Positions 1 to 8,027 of a stretch of 64,000 nucleotides of DNA are shown piece after piece. Source of the DNA: Porticoccaceae bacterium LTM1 (GTDB lineage: Bacteria > Pseudomonadota > Gammaproteobacteria > Pseudomonadales > Porticoccaceae); contig CP127080.1 of NCBI GenBank assembly GCA_030252795.1, positions 414,536 to 478,535 on the forward strand, read 5' to 3'. Position 1 is the first letter of the stretch. Each line of letters begins with the position of its first letter. The translations under genes were made by a program, and so were the position numbers. A model generated the notes under the pieces. It saw only the letters and a program-made list of their open reading frames with translations, made no database searches and had not been told where the DNA came from.

Positions 1-569
1 TCTGAGCTGTAGGCAACGCCGATTCTGGCGTCCACCAGTTTTTCCTCGCCGGAGTTGTGCAATATTTCGCCGACGATATGACGATTGGGAACCAGGATGG
101 TGACTTCGTCTTCATCCTCCAGCACGGTATATGCCAGCCGAACCTCTTTTACCAATCCGGTCACGCCCTGCACGGTGATGGTGTCACCCACCACGAACAG
201 TCGTGTGATGATGATATTGAGCCCAGAACCATAATTGGACAGCAGGCCTTGAACGGCTAAACCGGCACCCAGTGAAATTGCACCGACTGCGGCGATAAAG
301 GGGGTGATGCTGATGCCCAGCTTTTGGAGGCAGACAATCCCTACGCCGATCATGATGATGGCTTTCACTACACTGGCGATAAAGTGAGACAGGGTAACGT
401 CGAGATTTTTGCGCAAACACAGGTTGTCGACCGCTTTGGCAACGCGCCCGGCAATCCACAAGCCGACCAGCAGAATGATGATGGCACCGATAATCTGCAC
501 ACTGTACTCGGCAAAAAACTCCGTCATGGTGTTATAAAACACCTGTATTTGTTCGAGTTCCTGATCCAT
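1..569 (-). CDS. MscS-family mechanosensitive channel, 3' end missing
   Basis: Small-conductance mechanosensitive channel of the inner membrane, which releases solutes on hypo-osmotic shock. The reverse strand reads from ATG at 569 to the window edge, giving about 189 residues without a stop. There are three hydrophobic segments (about residues 22-42, 60-80 and 88-115). The third is the Gly/Ala-rich pore helix with the AVGAISLGAGLAVQG pattern typical of MscS TM3. It is followed by the start of the beta domain, including VGDTITVQG and ILVPNRHIVG, which match the MscS pattern GEYVDLGG...VIPNGKI. The C-terminal part lies outside the window. The gene is divergent from the M15 peptidase gene, with a 74-bp gap. 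Confidence 0.93.
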   Translation of the reverse strand, partial: MDQELEQIQVFYNTMTEFFAEYSVQIIGAIIILLVGLWIAGRVAKAVDNLCLRKNLDVTLSHFIASVVKAIIMIGVGIVCLQKLGISITPFIAAVGAISLGAGLAVQGLLSNYGSGLNIIITRLFVVGDTITVQGVTGLVKEVRLAYTVLEDEDEVTILVPNRHIVGEILHNSGEEKLVDARIGVAYSS

Positions 570-643
570 GCTCGCTCCAATCGGCAAAATTTAAGTAATT
601 CGAAAGGTTAGAATAACAAAGTCAATTTGGTTAATCTGGTGCC

Positions 644-1342
644 ATGAGCGAAATCAGTATCGAAATTATCACCGGCCAGACCCAGCGCCATCTGGCGAGA
701 CTGCCCGGCGAAGCGCAACAGCTGCACTCGGAAATGCTGCCCAGCCTGATGGCGTTGCAGCAGCGAGCAGCTCAGTGCGGTTTTACCCTGGCGGTGGCTA
801 GTGGTTTTCGCAGTTTTGATCGCCAGTTGGCGATCTGGAACGCCAAGGCGCGTGGCGAGCGGCCGGTTCTGGATTACGACGGTAACCCCTTGAATGTGGA
901 AAAGATGTCTCCGCTGGAGTTGGTCCATGCCATTATGCGTTGGTCGGCCCTGCCGGGAGCTTCCCGTCACCACTGGGGCAGTGATTTTGATGTGTGGGAT
1001 AGAGCCGCAGTAGCTGAGGATTATCAACTTCAGCTGGTACCCGAGGAGTATCAGGACGGCGGCCCATTTGCACCGATGAGTCGGTGGCTGGATGAGCAGA
1101 TGCAGGACGAGAGGTTTGAGTTCTTTCGCCCTTATCGACTTGATCGCGGCGGCATAGCACCGGAGCCCTGGCATTTGAGTTACCGTCCACTGGCCCGGCA
1201 ATTTGATTCGGTACTTACTCCGGCTTTGTTGGTCAAAGTACTGACTCCGGTGGAGATGGCGCTGAAAGAGACAGTGTTGGACAATATCGACTTTCTCTTT
1301 GAGCGTTATATTCAAAATATTTGTGATAGTGTTGAGAGCTGA
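644..1342 (+). CDS. M15 family (VanY-like) D-Ala-D-Ala carboxypeptidase
   Basis: Zinc peptidase predicted to cleave D-alanyl-D-alanine or similar peptidoglycan peptides; 232 residues. The M15B signature is present: SGFRS at about 53-57, the zinc motif SRHHWGSDFD at 107-116 (His109 and Asp116 as ligands), and EPWH at 174-177 (Glu174 catalytic, His177 ligand). No signal peptide is evident at the N-terminus, so a cytoplasmic cell-wall recycling role is as plausible as a periplasmic one. The next gene, 34 bp downstream on the same strand, is diacylglycerol kinase. Family assignment is secure; the exact substrate is not. Confidence 0.9.
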   Translation: MSEISIEIITGQTQRHLARLPGEAQQLHSEMLPSLMALQQRAAQCGFTLAVASGFRSFDRQLAIWNAKARGERPVLDYDGNPLNVEKMSPLELVHAIMRWSALPGASRHHWGSDFDVWDRAAVAEDYQLQLVPEEYQDGGPFAPMSRWLDEQMQDERFEFFRPYRLDRGGIAPEPWHLSYRPLARQFDSVLTPALLVKVLTPVEMALKETVLDNIDFLFERYIQNICDSVES

Positions 1343-1376
1343 ATTGACGTGATTCACCTCGGGAGCAATTGAGAGC

Positions 1377-1877
1377 GTGCCAGACTTTAAGGAAAGGGCG
1401 GATGCCGCCAAACAGGCTGTAACCGAAAGTTCGCAAGCCGCGCGCCAGGCGATGCGTGAGCGCGCCGAGCAGGCGCGGGAAACCATGCAGCAGGCGCTGG
1501 AAAAGCTGGATCGTACCGGCTGGTTCAGACGCCGTGTTCTGGGTGCTACACGGTACTCCTTGCAGGGGCTTCGCGCCTGTTTCAAAAATGAAGAGGCATT
1601 TCGCACCGAAGTGTTTCTTGGGTTGGCATTACTGCCTGCGGCTTATTTCCTGTCCACGACACTTACTCAGTTTTTGTTGATGTTTGCGTCGCTGCTGCTG
1701 ATTCTGATTACCGAGCTTCTCAACTCAGCCATTGAAGCGGCTGTGGATCGCACCGGTACCGATTTTGACGAGTTTGCCAAACACGCCAAAGACCTAGGCT
1801 CCGCCGCCGTGTTTATGGCACTGCTGCTGTTTGCAGTTGTGTGGGGTAGTGTGATCTGGTTGCGGTTTTGGGGCTAG
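1377..1877 (+). CDS. dgkA: diacylglycerol kinase with an N-terminal extension
   Basis: Integral membrane diacylglycerol kinase, phosphorylating diacylglycerol released by membrane-derived glucan synthesis and lipid turnover back to phosphatidic acid. 166 residues from a GTG start. The family core begins near residue 54 with ATRYSLQGLRACFKNEEAF, then three membrane helices. The catalytic stretch is ELLNSAIEAAVDR at 113-125; Glu113 and Glu120 correspond to the essential glutamates of the E. coli enzyme. Compared with the usual ~120 residues, there is an extra charged, Ala/Glu/Arg-rich N-terminal helix of about 45 residues that could lie on the membrane surface or form a coiled coil. Confidence 0.94.
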   Translation: MPDFKERADAAKQAVTESSQAARQAMRERAEQARETMQQALEKLDRTGWFRRRVLGATRYSLQGLRACFKNEEAFRTEVFLGLALLPAAYFLSTTLTQFLLMFASLLLILITELLNSAIEAAVDRTGTDFDEFAKHAKDLGSAAVFMALLLFAVVWGSVIWLRFWG

Positions 1878-1950
1878 AACCTCATTTCAATAAAGTGAAA
1901 TGGGTTAGGCTCGTCTGCTGTCATGAATAAAAATAGAGGGGGTAACCGGT

Positions 1951-2460
1951 ATGTCTGACCAGTTATTCGAGATCGTTTTTCGAGGGGATATTGCCCCCGG
2001 AGCAAATTTCGCGGAAGTACGCCAGCGACTTGGTGAACTGTTCAAGGCCGATGAGCAACAGCTTGAGAGGCTGTTTAGTGGCCGTCCGTCAGTGATCCGG
2101 CGGAGTCTGGATTCAGCTACTGCAGAGCGTTACCAAAACGCCATTCAACAGACGGGGGCGTTGGTGCAGATTCGCGCCAGCAAACCGGAGATGCCAGCTC
2201 AAAAACCAGTTGAGGCTGCTTCTTCAGCAGAACCAGTACCAAGTGAACAGGCAGCAGAAACAGACCCTGGCCCTGGTTGGGGGCTGGCTCCAGTTGGTGC
2301 TGATGTCCTCAATGACAATGAAAAGCGTCCGCAAGTGGATGCCAATGTGGATACCTCTGCGTTGAATCTGGCGCCAGAAGGTAGCGACGTGCTCAAACCG
2401 GAAGAGCGCAAACCCTATGAGGAGAGAGAGGTAGACACCTCCGGTTTAACTCTTGAGTAG
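1951..2460 (+). CDS. conserved hypothetical protein with duplicated C-terminal motif
   Basis: 169 residues, no membrane segment or signal peptide. I do not recognise a named family with a known function. The N-terminal 80 residues (LFEIVFRGDIAPGA..., LFKADEQQLERLFSG, VIRRSLD, ...YQNAIQQTGALVQI) look like a small folded alpha/beta domain seen at the start of various gammaproteobacterial proteins. A Pro/Ala/Glu-rich linker follows (about 82-108). The C-terminus carries two copies of a short motif, LAPxGxDVL...E...VDTSxLxL, at about 113-137 and 140-168. It begins 73 bp after dgkA, preceded by GAGGGGGTAACC as a strong ribosome site. Confidence 0.7.
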   Translation: MSDQLFEIVFRGDIAPGANFAEVRQRLGELFKADEQQLERLFSGRPSVIRRSLDSATAERYQNAIQQTGALVQIRASKPEMPAQKPVEAASSAEPVPSEQAAETDPGPGWGLAPVGADVLNDNEKRPQVDANVDTSALNLAPEGSDVLKPEERKPYEEREVDTSGLTLE

Positions 2461-2543
2461 CCTGTTTGGTTACAATAGTGGCTGTTAGCAGTACACCCCC
2501 GCATTCTGTTTTCATACATTGTGGGGTAAACGAGGTATTTCAG

Positions 2544-3143
2544 ATGAGTGACGACGATTTCACTTCCTTCAGCGATCTGGTCGGAGAGGTAACTCCCCTA
2601 AAAACAGACAAAAAAACCGATCAACGCGCCCCCAAAGTTATCACGCCCGGCTTACTGGAGCGCCGCTCCGCTGCCCAGAAAGTGGTTTCAGTGGATCGCA
2701 ACGGGTTGGCATCGGAAGAACACATACCACTGGTGAAACCTGGCGATCATTTGAGCTTCAAGCGCGACGGCGTTCAGCACGGGGTGTTCAAAAATCTTCG
2801 ACTCGGCAAGTACCAGTTGGATGCCCGCCTCGATCTTCACCACCACAATGTTGAGCAGGCCCGTCGCGCGGTGTTTGAGTTTATTCGCGATTGTGTGGAG
2901 CTGGGCATTCGCTCGGCGATCATTACCCATGGCAAAGGGGAGATGCGGGATAAGCCGGCACTGCTCAAGAGCTGCGTGAATTACTGGCTCAAAGAACTGG
3001 AGCCGGTACTGGCCTTTCACAGTGCCCAGCCGCACCACGGTGGCTCTGGTGCCACCTACGTGATGTTGCGTAAAAGTGCCGACCAAAAGGACCAGAACCG
3101 GGAGCAACACCAGACCAAGCGCAAAGGGATTCATACGCCCTGA
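2544..3143 (+). CDS. smrA: Smr-domain protein (SmrA-like nuclease)
   Basis: Small MutS-related domain protein, a family of metal-dependent endonucleases. 199 residues starting at the MSDDDF methionine; a longer reading from 2466 lacks family support. The Smr core spans about residues 90-185, with LDLHHHNVEQARRAVFEF (LDLH motif, about 95-98) and THGKG (His129), both hallmarks of the domain, and a C-terminal GGSGATYVMLRK strand. The N-terminal ~80 residues are charged and variable, as in other SmrA/YdaL proteins. It stands alone: a palindromic repeat follows it and the next gene belongs to a thiol-redox pair. Confidence 0.9.
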   Translation: MSDDDFTSFSDLVGEVTPLKTDKKTDQRAPKVITPGLLERRSAAQKVVSVDRNGLASEEHIPLVKPGDHLSFKRDGVQHGVFKNLRLGKYQLDARLDLHHHNVEQARRAVFEFIRDCVELGIRSAIITHGKGEMRDKPALLKSCVNYWLKELEPVLAFHSAQPHHGGSGATYVMLRKSADQKDQNREQHQTKRKGIHTP

Positions 3144-3171
3144 TTGGGGATCATTGTTATTTGTGAAGACG

Positions 3172-3259
3172 CTGGATCGCCACGCTTCGCTCGCGATCAC
3201 GGCTAAATGATTGTCCACTAGCGTCATTGCGAAGGCGCGCAGCGACTGTGGCAATCCAG
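3172..3259. repeat. REP-like palindromic repeat
   Basis: Imperfect inverted repeat: the left arm starts CTGGATCGCCACGCTTCGCT and the right arm starts CGTCATTGCGAAGGCG and ends GGCAATCCAG. It is the same general type of intergenic palindrome (ends near TGGATT...GTCAT) as those at 4875-4951 and 44233-44298. It lies between convergence-free genes and may form an RNA hairpin after smrA. Confidence 0.75.
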
Positions 3260-3373
3260 TGTCTTTTCAAATATGTAAAATTTGGTAAAAGCAGATCAAT
3301 CTCACAGCAATCGGGAACCATACGGCTACTCTTTCATCCTAGATTATCGAAATAAGACTCTAGAGGAGTGTTT

Positions 3374-4162
3374 GTGAGGCGTATCCTTTTTGCTGTTTTT
3401 GTATTGCTTGCTGCTGGTTCCAGCTGGGCCTATCAGGACGAATATATTGAAGTCACGCTGGTCAGCGAGCAGCAAACGCTGCAACCGGGCAGCACTACCT
3501 GGCTGGCCGTAAAGCTGAAGCCCATTGACCACTGGCACGTGTACTGGCAAAACCCGGGCGATGCAGGCCTGGCCCCAAAAGTGTCCTTGAGCCTGCCCGA
3601 AGGTTTAACTGCTGGTGAAGTGGAGTGGCCGGTTCCCAAGCGTATGGTGGATGCGGATATTGCCACCTATGGTTATGACGAAACCCTGTTGATGTTCCCC
3701 ATATCCGTTGAGGACTCCGTGAATGTAGACCAGAGTGCCACCATTGAGGCAGCTGTTCGTTGGTTGGTGTGTAAAGAAGGTTGCATTCAGGGTTCTGCCA
3801 AACTGCAACTGACCCTTCCGGTATCGGCAATGGTGCCAATGAAAACCAAGCACGCCAAAATCTTTAGCGACACCCGTCAGCACATCCCACAACCCTTGCC
3901 GGGAGTTGCCCGTTATCAGGTGGCCGATAACCAGATTAAGCTTGAGCTTGATTCACCCCTAAAAGTGGTGGATGTCTTTCCAATTACAGCTGAGCTGGTT
4001 GGCTATAACCCTGCACCGGAAGTTGCCTACGCCGGTGAAGGAATGACAATCAGATTTCCAATCAGCGAATACGCGACCGATATGAAAAAACCGTTCGATT
4101 TTGTAGTGAGCTTATCCGATGGCACGGCCCTGCAGGGGCGTGCCGAAGCAATGGATAAATAA
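3374..4162 (+). CDS. periplasmic DsbD N-terminal-domain (DsbD_N/ScsB-like) protein
   Basis: Exported thiol-redox protein. The GTG start at 3374 is preferred because GAGG (3363-3366) lies 7 bp upstream. The signal peptide is RRILFAVFVLLAAGSSWAY, cut near residue 20. The mature part matches the sulfhydryl-transfer domain found at the N-terminus of DsbD and ScsB, with DHWHVYWQNPGDAGL and VRWLVCKEGCIQGSAKLQL. The two Cys of VCKEGC are the expected redox pair. In DsbD this domain is followed by eight membrane helices and a thioredoxin domain. Here it ends at about 262 residues, so it must take electrons from another membrane protein. It is followed 35 bp later by a redoxin gene, suggesting a shared periplasmic pathway. 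Confidence 0.82.
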   Translation: MRRILFAVFVLLAAGSSWAYQDEYIEVTLVSEQQTLQPGSTTWLAVKLKPIDHWHVYWQNPGDAGLAPKVSLSLPEGLTAGEVEWPVPKRMVDADIATYGYDETLLMFPISVEDSVNVDQSATIEAAVRWLVCKEGCIQGSAKLQLTLPVSAMVPMKTKHAKIFSDTRQHIPQPLPGVARYQVADNQIKLELDSPLKVVDVFPITAELVGYNPAPEVAYAGEGMTIRFPISEYATDMKKPFDFVVSLSDGTALQGRAEAMDK

Positions 4163-4197
4163 TTTTTAATGGTGCAATTAAATAAGAGGGAAAAGGT

Positions 4198-4812
4198 ATG
4201 AAAAGCTTGATCTTAAAAAGTGGTGTGTTGAGTCTGCTGTTTGTCCTGTTACCGCTGTCAGTTAATGCAGCACCGGATGTTGGTCAGGCGGCACCGGATT
4301 TTACTTTGATGAGTGCGTCGGGAGAAAAGGTTAGCCTGAAGGACTATCAGGGAAAAACAGTGGTGCTGGAGTGGACCAACCATCAGTGCCCGTTTGTTGT
4401 TAAGCACTACGGTTCCGGCAATATGCAGGCGTTACAGAAGAGGTGGACTGATAAGGGCGTTGTTTGGCTGAGTATTCTGTCCTCTGCGGAAGGCAAGCAA
4501 GGGTATCTGAATGGACAAGAGGCAATGGATTTAGGTAAAGAGCAGGGAGTACACCGTACTCATCTGCTGATGGATGCCGACGGCTCAGTGGGCAAGGCCT
4601 ATGCCGCTAAAACTACACCTCATATGTACGTGATCGACGGCAACGGTGTGTTGCAATATATGGGTGCAATTGACAGTGATCGCAGCGCCAGTCCAGAGTC
4701 GATTAAAACAGCTACTAATTACATCGATGAAGCTGTACCAGCGGTGATGGCGGGTGAAGCACCTAAAGTGGCCAAAACCCGTCCTTACGGTTGCTCTGTT
4801 AAATATAAATAG
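4198..4812 (+). CDS. periplasmic peroxiredoxin-like (redoxin) protein
   Basis: 204-residue AhpC/TSA-superfamily protein (PRX-like group). Signal peptide about 1-24 (LLFVLLPLSVNA-AP). The thioredoxin fold begins with VGQAAPDFTLMSASGEKVSL. The active-site loop EWTNHQCPFVVKHY carries one Cys in place of CxxC, as in the PRX-like1 family, followed by TTPHMYVIDGNGVLQYMG, a cis-Pro strand. A second Cys sits near the C-terminus (PYGCSVKYK), possibly a resolving Cys. Together with the upstream DsbD-N-like gene it probably forms a two-gene unit for periplasmic peroxide or thiol reduction. Confidence 0.85.
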   Translation: MKSLILKSGVLSLLFVLLPLSVNAAPDVGQAAPDFTLMSASGEKVSLKDYQGKTVVLEWTNHQCPFVVKHYGSGNMQALQKRWTDKGVVWLSILSSAEGKQGYLNGQEAMDLGKEQGVHRTHLLMDADGSVGKAYAAKTTPHMYVIDGNGVLQYMGAIDSDRSASPESIKTATNYIDEAVPAVMAGEAPKVAKTRPYGCSVKYK

Positions 4813-4874
4813 CGTTCGTTAAGCGGGAATAAAAAAGCTTCCCTATTGGATACTACGGTTCATTTAGGACAAAT

Positions 4875-4951
4875 CGTCATTCCCGCGAAGGCGGGAATCC
4901 ACTATTTTGAGTATTTTCCGGCAGTGGATCCCCGCTTTCGCGGGGATGACG
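4875..4951. repeat. palindromic intergenic repeat
   Basis: Inverted repeat starting CGTCATTCCCGCGAAGGCGG and ending CGCTTTCGCGGGGATGACG, with a short centre. It sits between the convergent redoxin and ACT-domain genes and could act as a bidirectional hairpin. The same family is found at 44233-44298 and, nested, at 45317-45390. Confidence 0.85.
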
Positions 4952-5019
4952 GATCAATCTTTAGCACTTAAGTGAACAGCATTGTCCGTATAGGAGGTAT
5001 TGTTGGCTGGCTTGTAAGG

Positions 5020-5409
5020 CTACACTACTACGTCGGACAGCACTTCCCGCGCCTTGTCAGGGTCGCTGCAGGTAATGGCGACAATGGAAAAATCATCCAC
5101 ATCGTCCACGACATTCATTCCGCGAATGTCGACTTGCTGTTCCGCTAACTGGCGAGAAATTTTAGCCAATGCGCCAGGCTGATTTTTCAGCCTAACCAGA
5201 ACACTCTCTTCGGCTACCGCGTGGTAGTTGGACTCGGTAAGCGCATGCAAAGCCGCATCAACTTGCTCGGTTTCGAGGCGAATAATGCCAGTGTTGCCGA
5301 GCAGTTCCACGTTAATGTCGGATATGTTGACGGCGTGCTTGTTAAGCAGGTCAGTGACATCTGCCAGCAGACCAGTGTAGCTTTCGTTTACGATGGTTAT
5401 GCTTTTCAT
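5020..5409 (-). CDS. tandem ACT-domain protein
   Basis: 129 residues made of two ACT domains (about 1-65 and 68-129). The first starts MKSITIVNESYTGLLADVTDLL and the second has VRLKNQPGALAKISRQLAEQ, each with the Gly between strand and helix that binds amino acids in ACT modules. There is no catalytic domain, so it is a free-standing sensor or regulator. It lies 18 bp downstream of histidine decarboxylase on the same strand, so the two are very probably co-transcribed. A role as histidine or amino-acid sensor for the decarboxylase is my inference from context only. Confidence 0.85.
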   Translation of the reverse strand: MKSITIVNESYTGLLADVTDLLNKHAVNISDINVELLGNTGIIRLETEQVDAALHALTESNYHAVAEESVLVRLKNQPGALAKISRQLAEQQVDIRGMNVVDDVDDFSIVAITCSDPDKAREVLSDVVV

Positions 5410-5427
5410 TCAGTCCTACCCGTTATT

Positions 5428-6570
5428 TTAAGACTCTTCTTTTACTGATTTGGCTTGTTCCAGCTCTGCTGCCAACTCACCAATAAATTGATCAATCTGT
5501 TCCTTGGGGGTGTTGGGCATCAGGATCAGGTGGCAGATGCCATTTGAGGTGGCAAGTTGCCAGCGGTTTTGCAGGTTCTCGCTCACCTGAGGTAAGACTA
5601 CAGTAATCGCATTTGGATTGCGCCATGCATCGACGCCAATTTCCTTCAGGCGTTTCTCGGTGTAGGCAGCCATTTCCAGGCTGTTCATGGCGCGTTCGCG
5701 CAACCCTTCCATGCCGTACTTGTTGATGGCGTGCCACAAAACCATCGGCGTAAAGCCGTTGCGTGAGCCGGTGATGGTGGTATCCATGGTGCCGATGTAG
5801 GAGATAGATCGGGCAATTCGCTGTACTTTGTCCTTACGGGCGATAACCACACCACAGGGAATCGGTGAGCCGATAAACTTGTGGCCACTGATGGAAACGC
5901 TGTCTGCGCCGTCGGCAAAATCAAACTTGGGGCGCGGATCCAGGAACGGGTTGATGGCACCGGCCAGCGCCGCATCCACGTGAATGTAGTACTGGGTGAT
6001 CGCCAGGTCGTCGAGAATCTGGTGAATCTTGTCGAGGTTGTCGCGAGCCTCGGTCATGGTGGTACCGCTGTTCACGAACAGAATTGGCGGTACATCACGG
6101 TGTACCCGCATGGTCTCACGCAGATCCTCATAGTTCATTTCGCCGTTGGCTTGTGACTTGATCATGATGTGGCGAGTATTCAGCAGGTGCAGGTTTTTGC
6201 TGACGCTGTAGTGCGTGTCCTGCGAGAAGTAGCAGATGCCATTAGGATACAATTCGCGGGCCAGGTACAGGCCGTAGAGGTTGCCTTCACTGCCACCGTT
6301 GGTAACGTAACCCCACCAGTTATCTTCCGGTGCGCGCAGCAACTTGGCAAAAAACTCGATAACCTCCCGCTCGAATTCACGGCTACCAAACTTCAGGGTG
6401 GATTCAAGGAATGGGTCGCCAATGTTGTTCAGCGGGTAAGAGAGCAGCGGGTACAGTTCTTCCAGCGAGAAGTCCCGGCTGATCGGATAGCCGAGGTAGT
6501 TCTTGGTGTATTCACCGGCTTGAGCAATAAAGTCTTGCAGGCGCTGCTGATTAGCCTCAGAAAGTGACAT
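5428..6570 (-). CDS. hdc: pyridoxal-dependent histidine decarboxylase
   Basis: Group II PLP-dependent decarboxylase converting histidine to histamine; 380 residues, the length of bacterial PLP histidine decarboxylases. Motifs: TNGGSEGNLYG (90-100), DTHYS with His120 stacking on PLP, HVDAALAG (Asp199 contacts the pyridine nitrogen), and SISGHKF with Lys231 as the Schiff-base lysine. Similar enzymes feed histamine into siderophores in other bacteria, but no siderophore genes are present here. The start ATG at 6570 is preceded by AAGG at suitable spacing. It is followed by the ACT-domain gene. Aspartate or other aromatic decarboxylase activity is less likely but not excluded by sequence alone. 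Confidence 0.88.
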   Translation of the reverse strand: MSLSEANQQRLQDFIAQAGEYTKNYLGYPISRDFSLEELYPLLSYPLNNIGDPFLESTLKFGSREFEREVIEFFAKLLRAPEDNWWGYVTNGGSEGNLYGLYLARELYPNGICYFSQDTHYSVSKNLHLLNTRHIMIKSQANGEMNYEDLRETMRVHRDVPPILFVNSGTTMTEARDNLDKIHQILDDLAITQYYIHVDAALAGAINPFLDPRPKFDFADGADSVSISGHKFIGSPIPCGVVIARKDKVQRIARSISYIGTMDTTITGSRNGFTPMVLWHAINKYGMEGLRERAMNSLEMAAYTEKRLKEIGVDAWRNPNAITVVLPQVSENLQNRWQLATSNGICHLILMPNTPKEQIDQFIGELAAELEQAKSVKEES

Positions 6571-6737
6571 GGCGTTACCTTGGGTATAGGGTTGTGGAGA
6601 GGGCGCGAAATATAAGATAGCCTATCGTCAAAGAACAGTAATTTGTTTAAAAATTGACCAAAAAACTGTACAAAAAATAACCAGATAAATTCATTCTAGT
6701 AGTTAAAATAACCTTTTCAAAAGTGAGCTGAATCACA

Positions 6738-7190
6738 ATGCATATATGGGTTGATGCCGATGCCTGTCCCAATGTCATCAAAGAGATCCTGTTCCGGGCT
6801 TCACAGCGCACCAAAGTGCCACTGACACTGGTAGCAAACCATGCGGTAAGCACGCCACCTAACGCCTGGATCAAGTCTGTGCAGGTATCACAGGGGTTTG
6901 ATGTCGCGGACAGCTTTATTGTCCAGCAGGCTACACCGGGTGATCTGGTAGTGACCGCTGATATTCCGCTGGCAGCGGAAGTGGTGGAGAAGGGCGTCGA
7001 GGCCGTTAACCCAAGAGGCGAGCACTACACCAAAGCCAATATTCGCCAGCGTCTTGCCATGCGCAATTTTATGGAAGAGATGCGCTCAATCGGCGAGGTA
7101 ACCGGCGGCCCATCCAAACTTGACCAAACCAATCGCCAGCAATTTGCGAATGTACTGGACAGGTTTCTGGCCAAAGCAGCAAAAAGCTAA
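6738..7190 (+). CDS. yaiI: YaiI/YqxD family protein (DUF188)
   Basis: 150-residue cytoplasmic protein of the YaiI/YqxD family. The family opens with [16 protein letters not shown], a PIN-like acidic nuclease-fold signature, then [18 protein letters not shown] and [14 protein letters not shown]. It is full length. The biochemical function is not established; a nuclease-like metal site is suggested by the conserved Asp residues. It is divergent from hdc across 167 bp and is followed by a long tandem-repeat region without genes. Confidence 0.9.
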   Translation: MHIWVDADACPNVIKEILFRASQRTKVPLTLVANHAVSTPPNAWIKSVQVSQGFDVADSFIVQQATPGDLVVTADIPLAAEVVEKGVEAVNPRGEHYTKANIRQRLAMRNFMEEMRSIGEVTGGPSKLDQTNRQQFANVLDRFLAKAAKS

Positions 7191-7228
7191 CCCATTCCCT
7201 TTCAAAACTCGAAGATACCTTTGCCTCT

Positions 7229-7810
7229 CGGGAACTGTTTCTCCCGATTTGTGTGTATATGAGGGAGAGGCGGCTCCCGAGAGGCAAAGGCGGGGTGCTA
7301 CTACAGACCTTCATTAATGCCAATACAAACCAGTCCAGAGCGGTCGGCAAGGCATTGCTGTTCAAAACACGCTGTGAATACATCCTTGTACGCTCGGAGC
7401 CGGCATCCATGCCGGCTACGGTTTTGAACAGCAATACCTTACCTCCTCAAAATCCAGACGTACTCCCAAAGTCAGCCTTTGATTGTCGGGAGCTGTTTCT
7501 CCCGATTTGTGTGTATATGAGGGAGGGGCAGCTCCCGAGAGGCAACGGCGGGGTGCTACTACAGGCCTTCATTAATGCCAATACAAATCGGTCCAGAGCG
7601 GCCGGCAAGGCATTGCTGTTCAAAACACGCTGTGAATACATCCTTGTACGCTCGGAGCCGGCATCCATGCCGGCTACGGTTTTGAACAGCAATACCTTAC
7701 CTCCTCTAAATCCGAACGTACTCCCAAAGTCAGCCTTTGATTGCCGGGAGCTGTTTCTCCCGATTTGTGTGTATATGAGGGAGAGGCAGCTCCCGGTAAG
7801 CAAAGGCGGG
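7229..7810. repeat. 258-bp tandem repeat, about 2.2 copies
   Basis: Direct repeat with starts at 7229, 7487 and 7745, so a period of exactly 258 bp: two complete units and a partial third of about 65 bp. Each unit holds two hairpins. The first is CGGGAGCTG...CAGCTCCCG around a second pair CTCCC/GGGAG. The second is ATTGCTGTTCAAAAC...GTTTTGAACAGCAAT enclosing AGCCGGCATCCATGCCGGCT. Because 258 is a multiple of three, long open frames cross it on both strands, but they simply repeat the unit and show no protein-like features. The gap between yaiI and deaD (7191-8027) holds this array and, after 7810, the deaD leader. Confidence 0.9.
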
Positions 7811-7934
7811 TACAAGGCAGGCACCTCTGTTATAGACCACTGTATCGGGAAGATTTAACCCCCAGCCCAGATCCGGCTTTACCACCAATTCCAGTTGTAC
7901 AAAAAATAAACTATCTTATTATTCGTCTGGCACG

Positions 7935-7940
7935 TATAAT
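7935..7940 (+). promoter_or_regulatory. candidate -10 box of deaD
   Basis: TATAAT at 7935-7940 in GGCACGTATAATGCGCGCC resembles a sigma-70 -10 box. No good -35 hexamer is visible at 17 bp. It would give a leader of about 80 nt before the deaD start at 8028, consistent with the long cold-shock leaders of csdA/deaD genes. Confidence 0.45.
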
Positions 7941-8027
7941 GCGCGCCCTTTTTCCCGCATGGCTATCGGATACGCGCAACAGTTGGGTCTGCGCTTGCTT
8001 CGACGGCCTCAACGAGCAATCCGATAC

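Noticed and set aside
608-1606. 332-residue reading frame on the - strand across the M15 peptidase and dgkA
   Set aside because: Covers two recognisable genes on the other strand and shows no family features.
7253-7858. 201-residue reading frame on the + strand, and matching frames on the - strand, across the 258-bp repeat
   Set aside because: Frame is kept only because the repeat length is divisible by three; the translated text repeats itself and copies hairpin sequence, with no ribosome site.
6668-7910. Shared 14-base string TGTACAAAAAATAA before yaiI and before deaD
   Set aside because: An AT-rich 14-mer match is expected by chance in 64 kb; flanks do not align.
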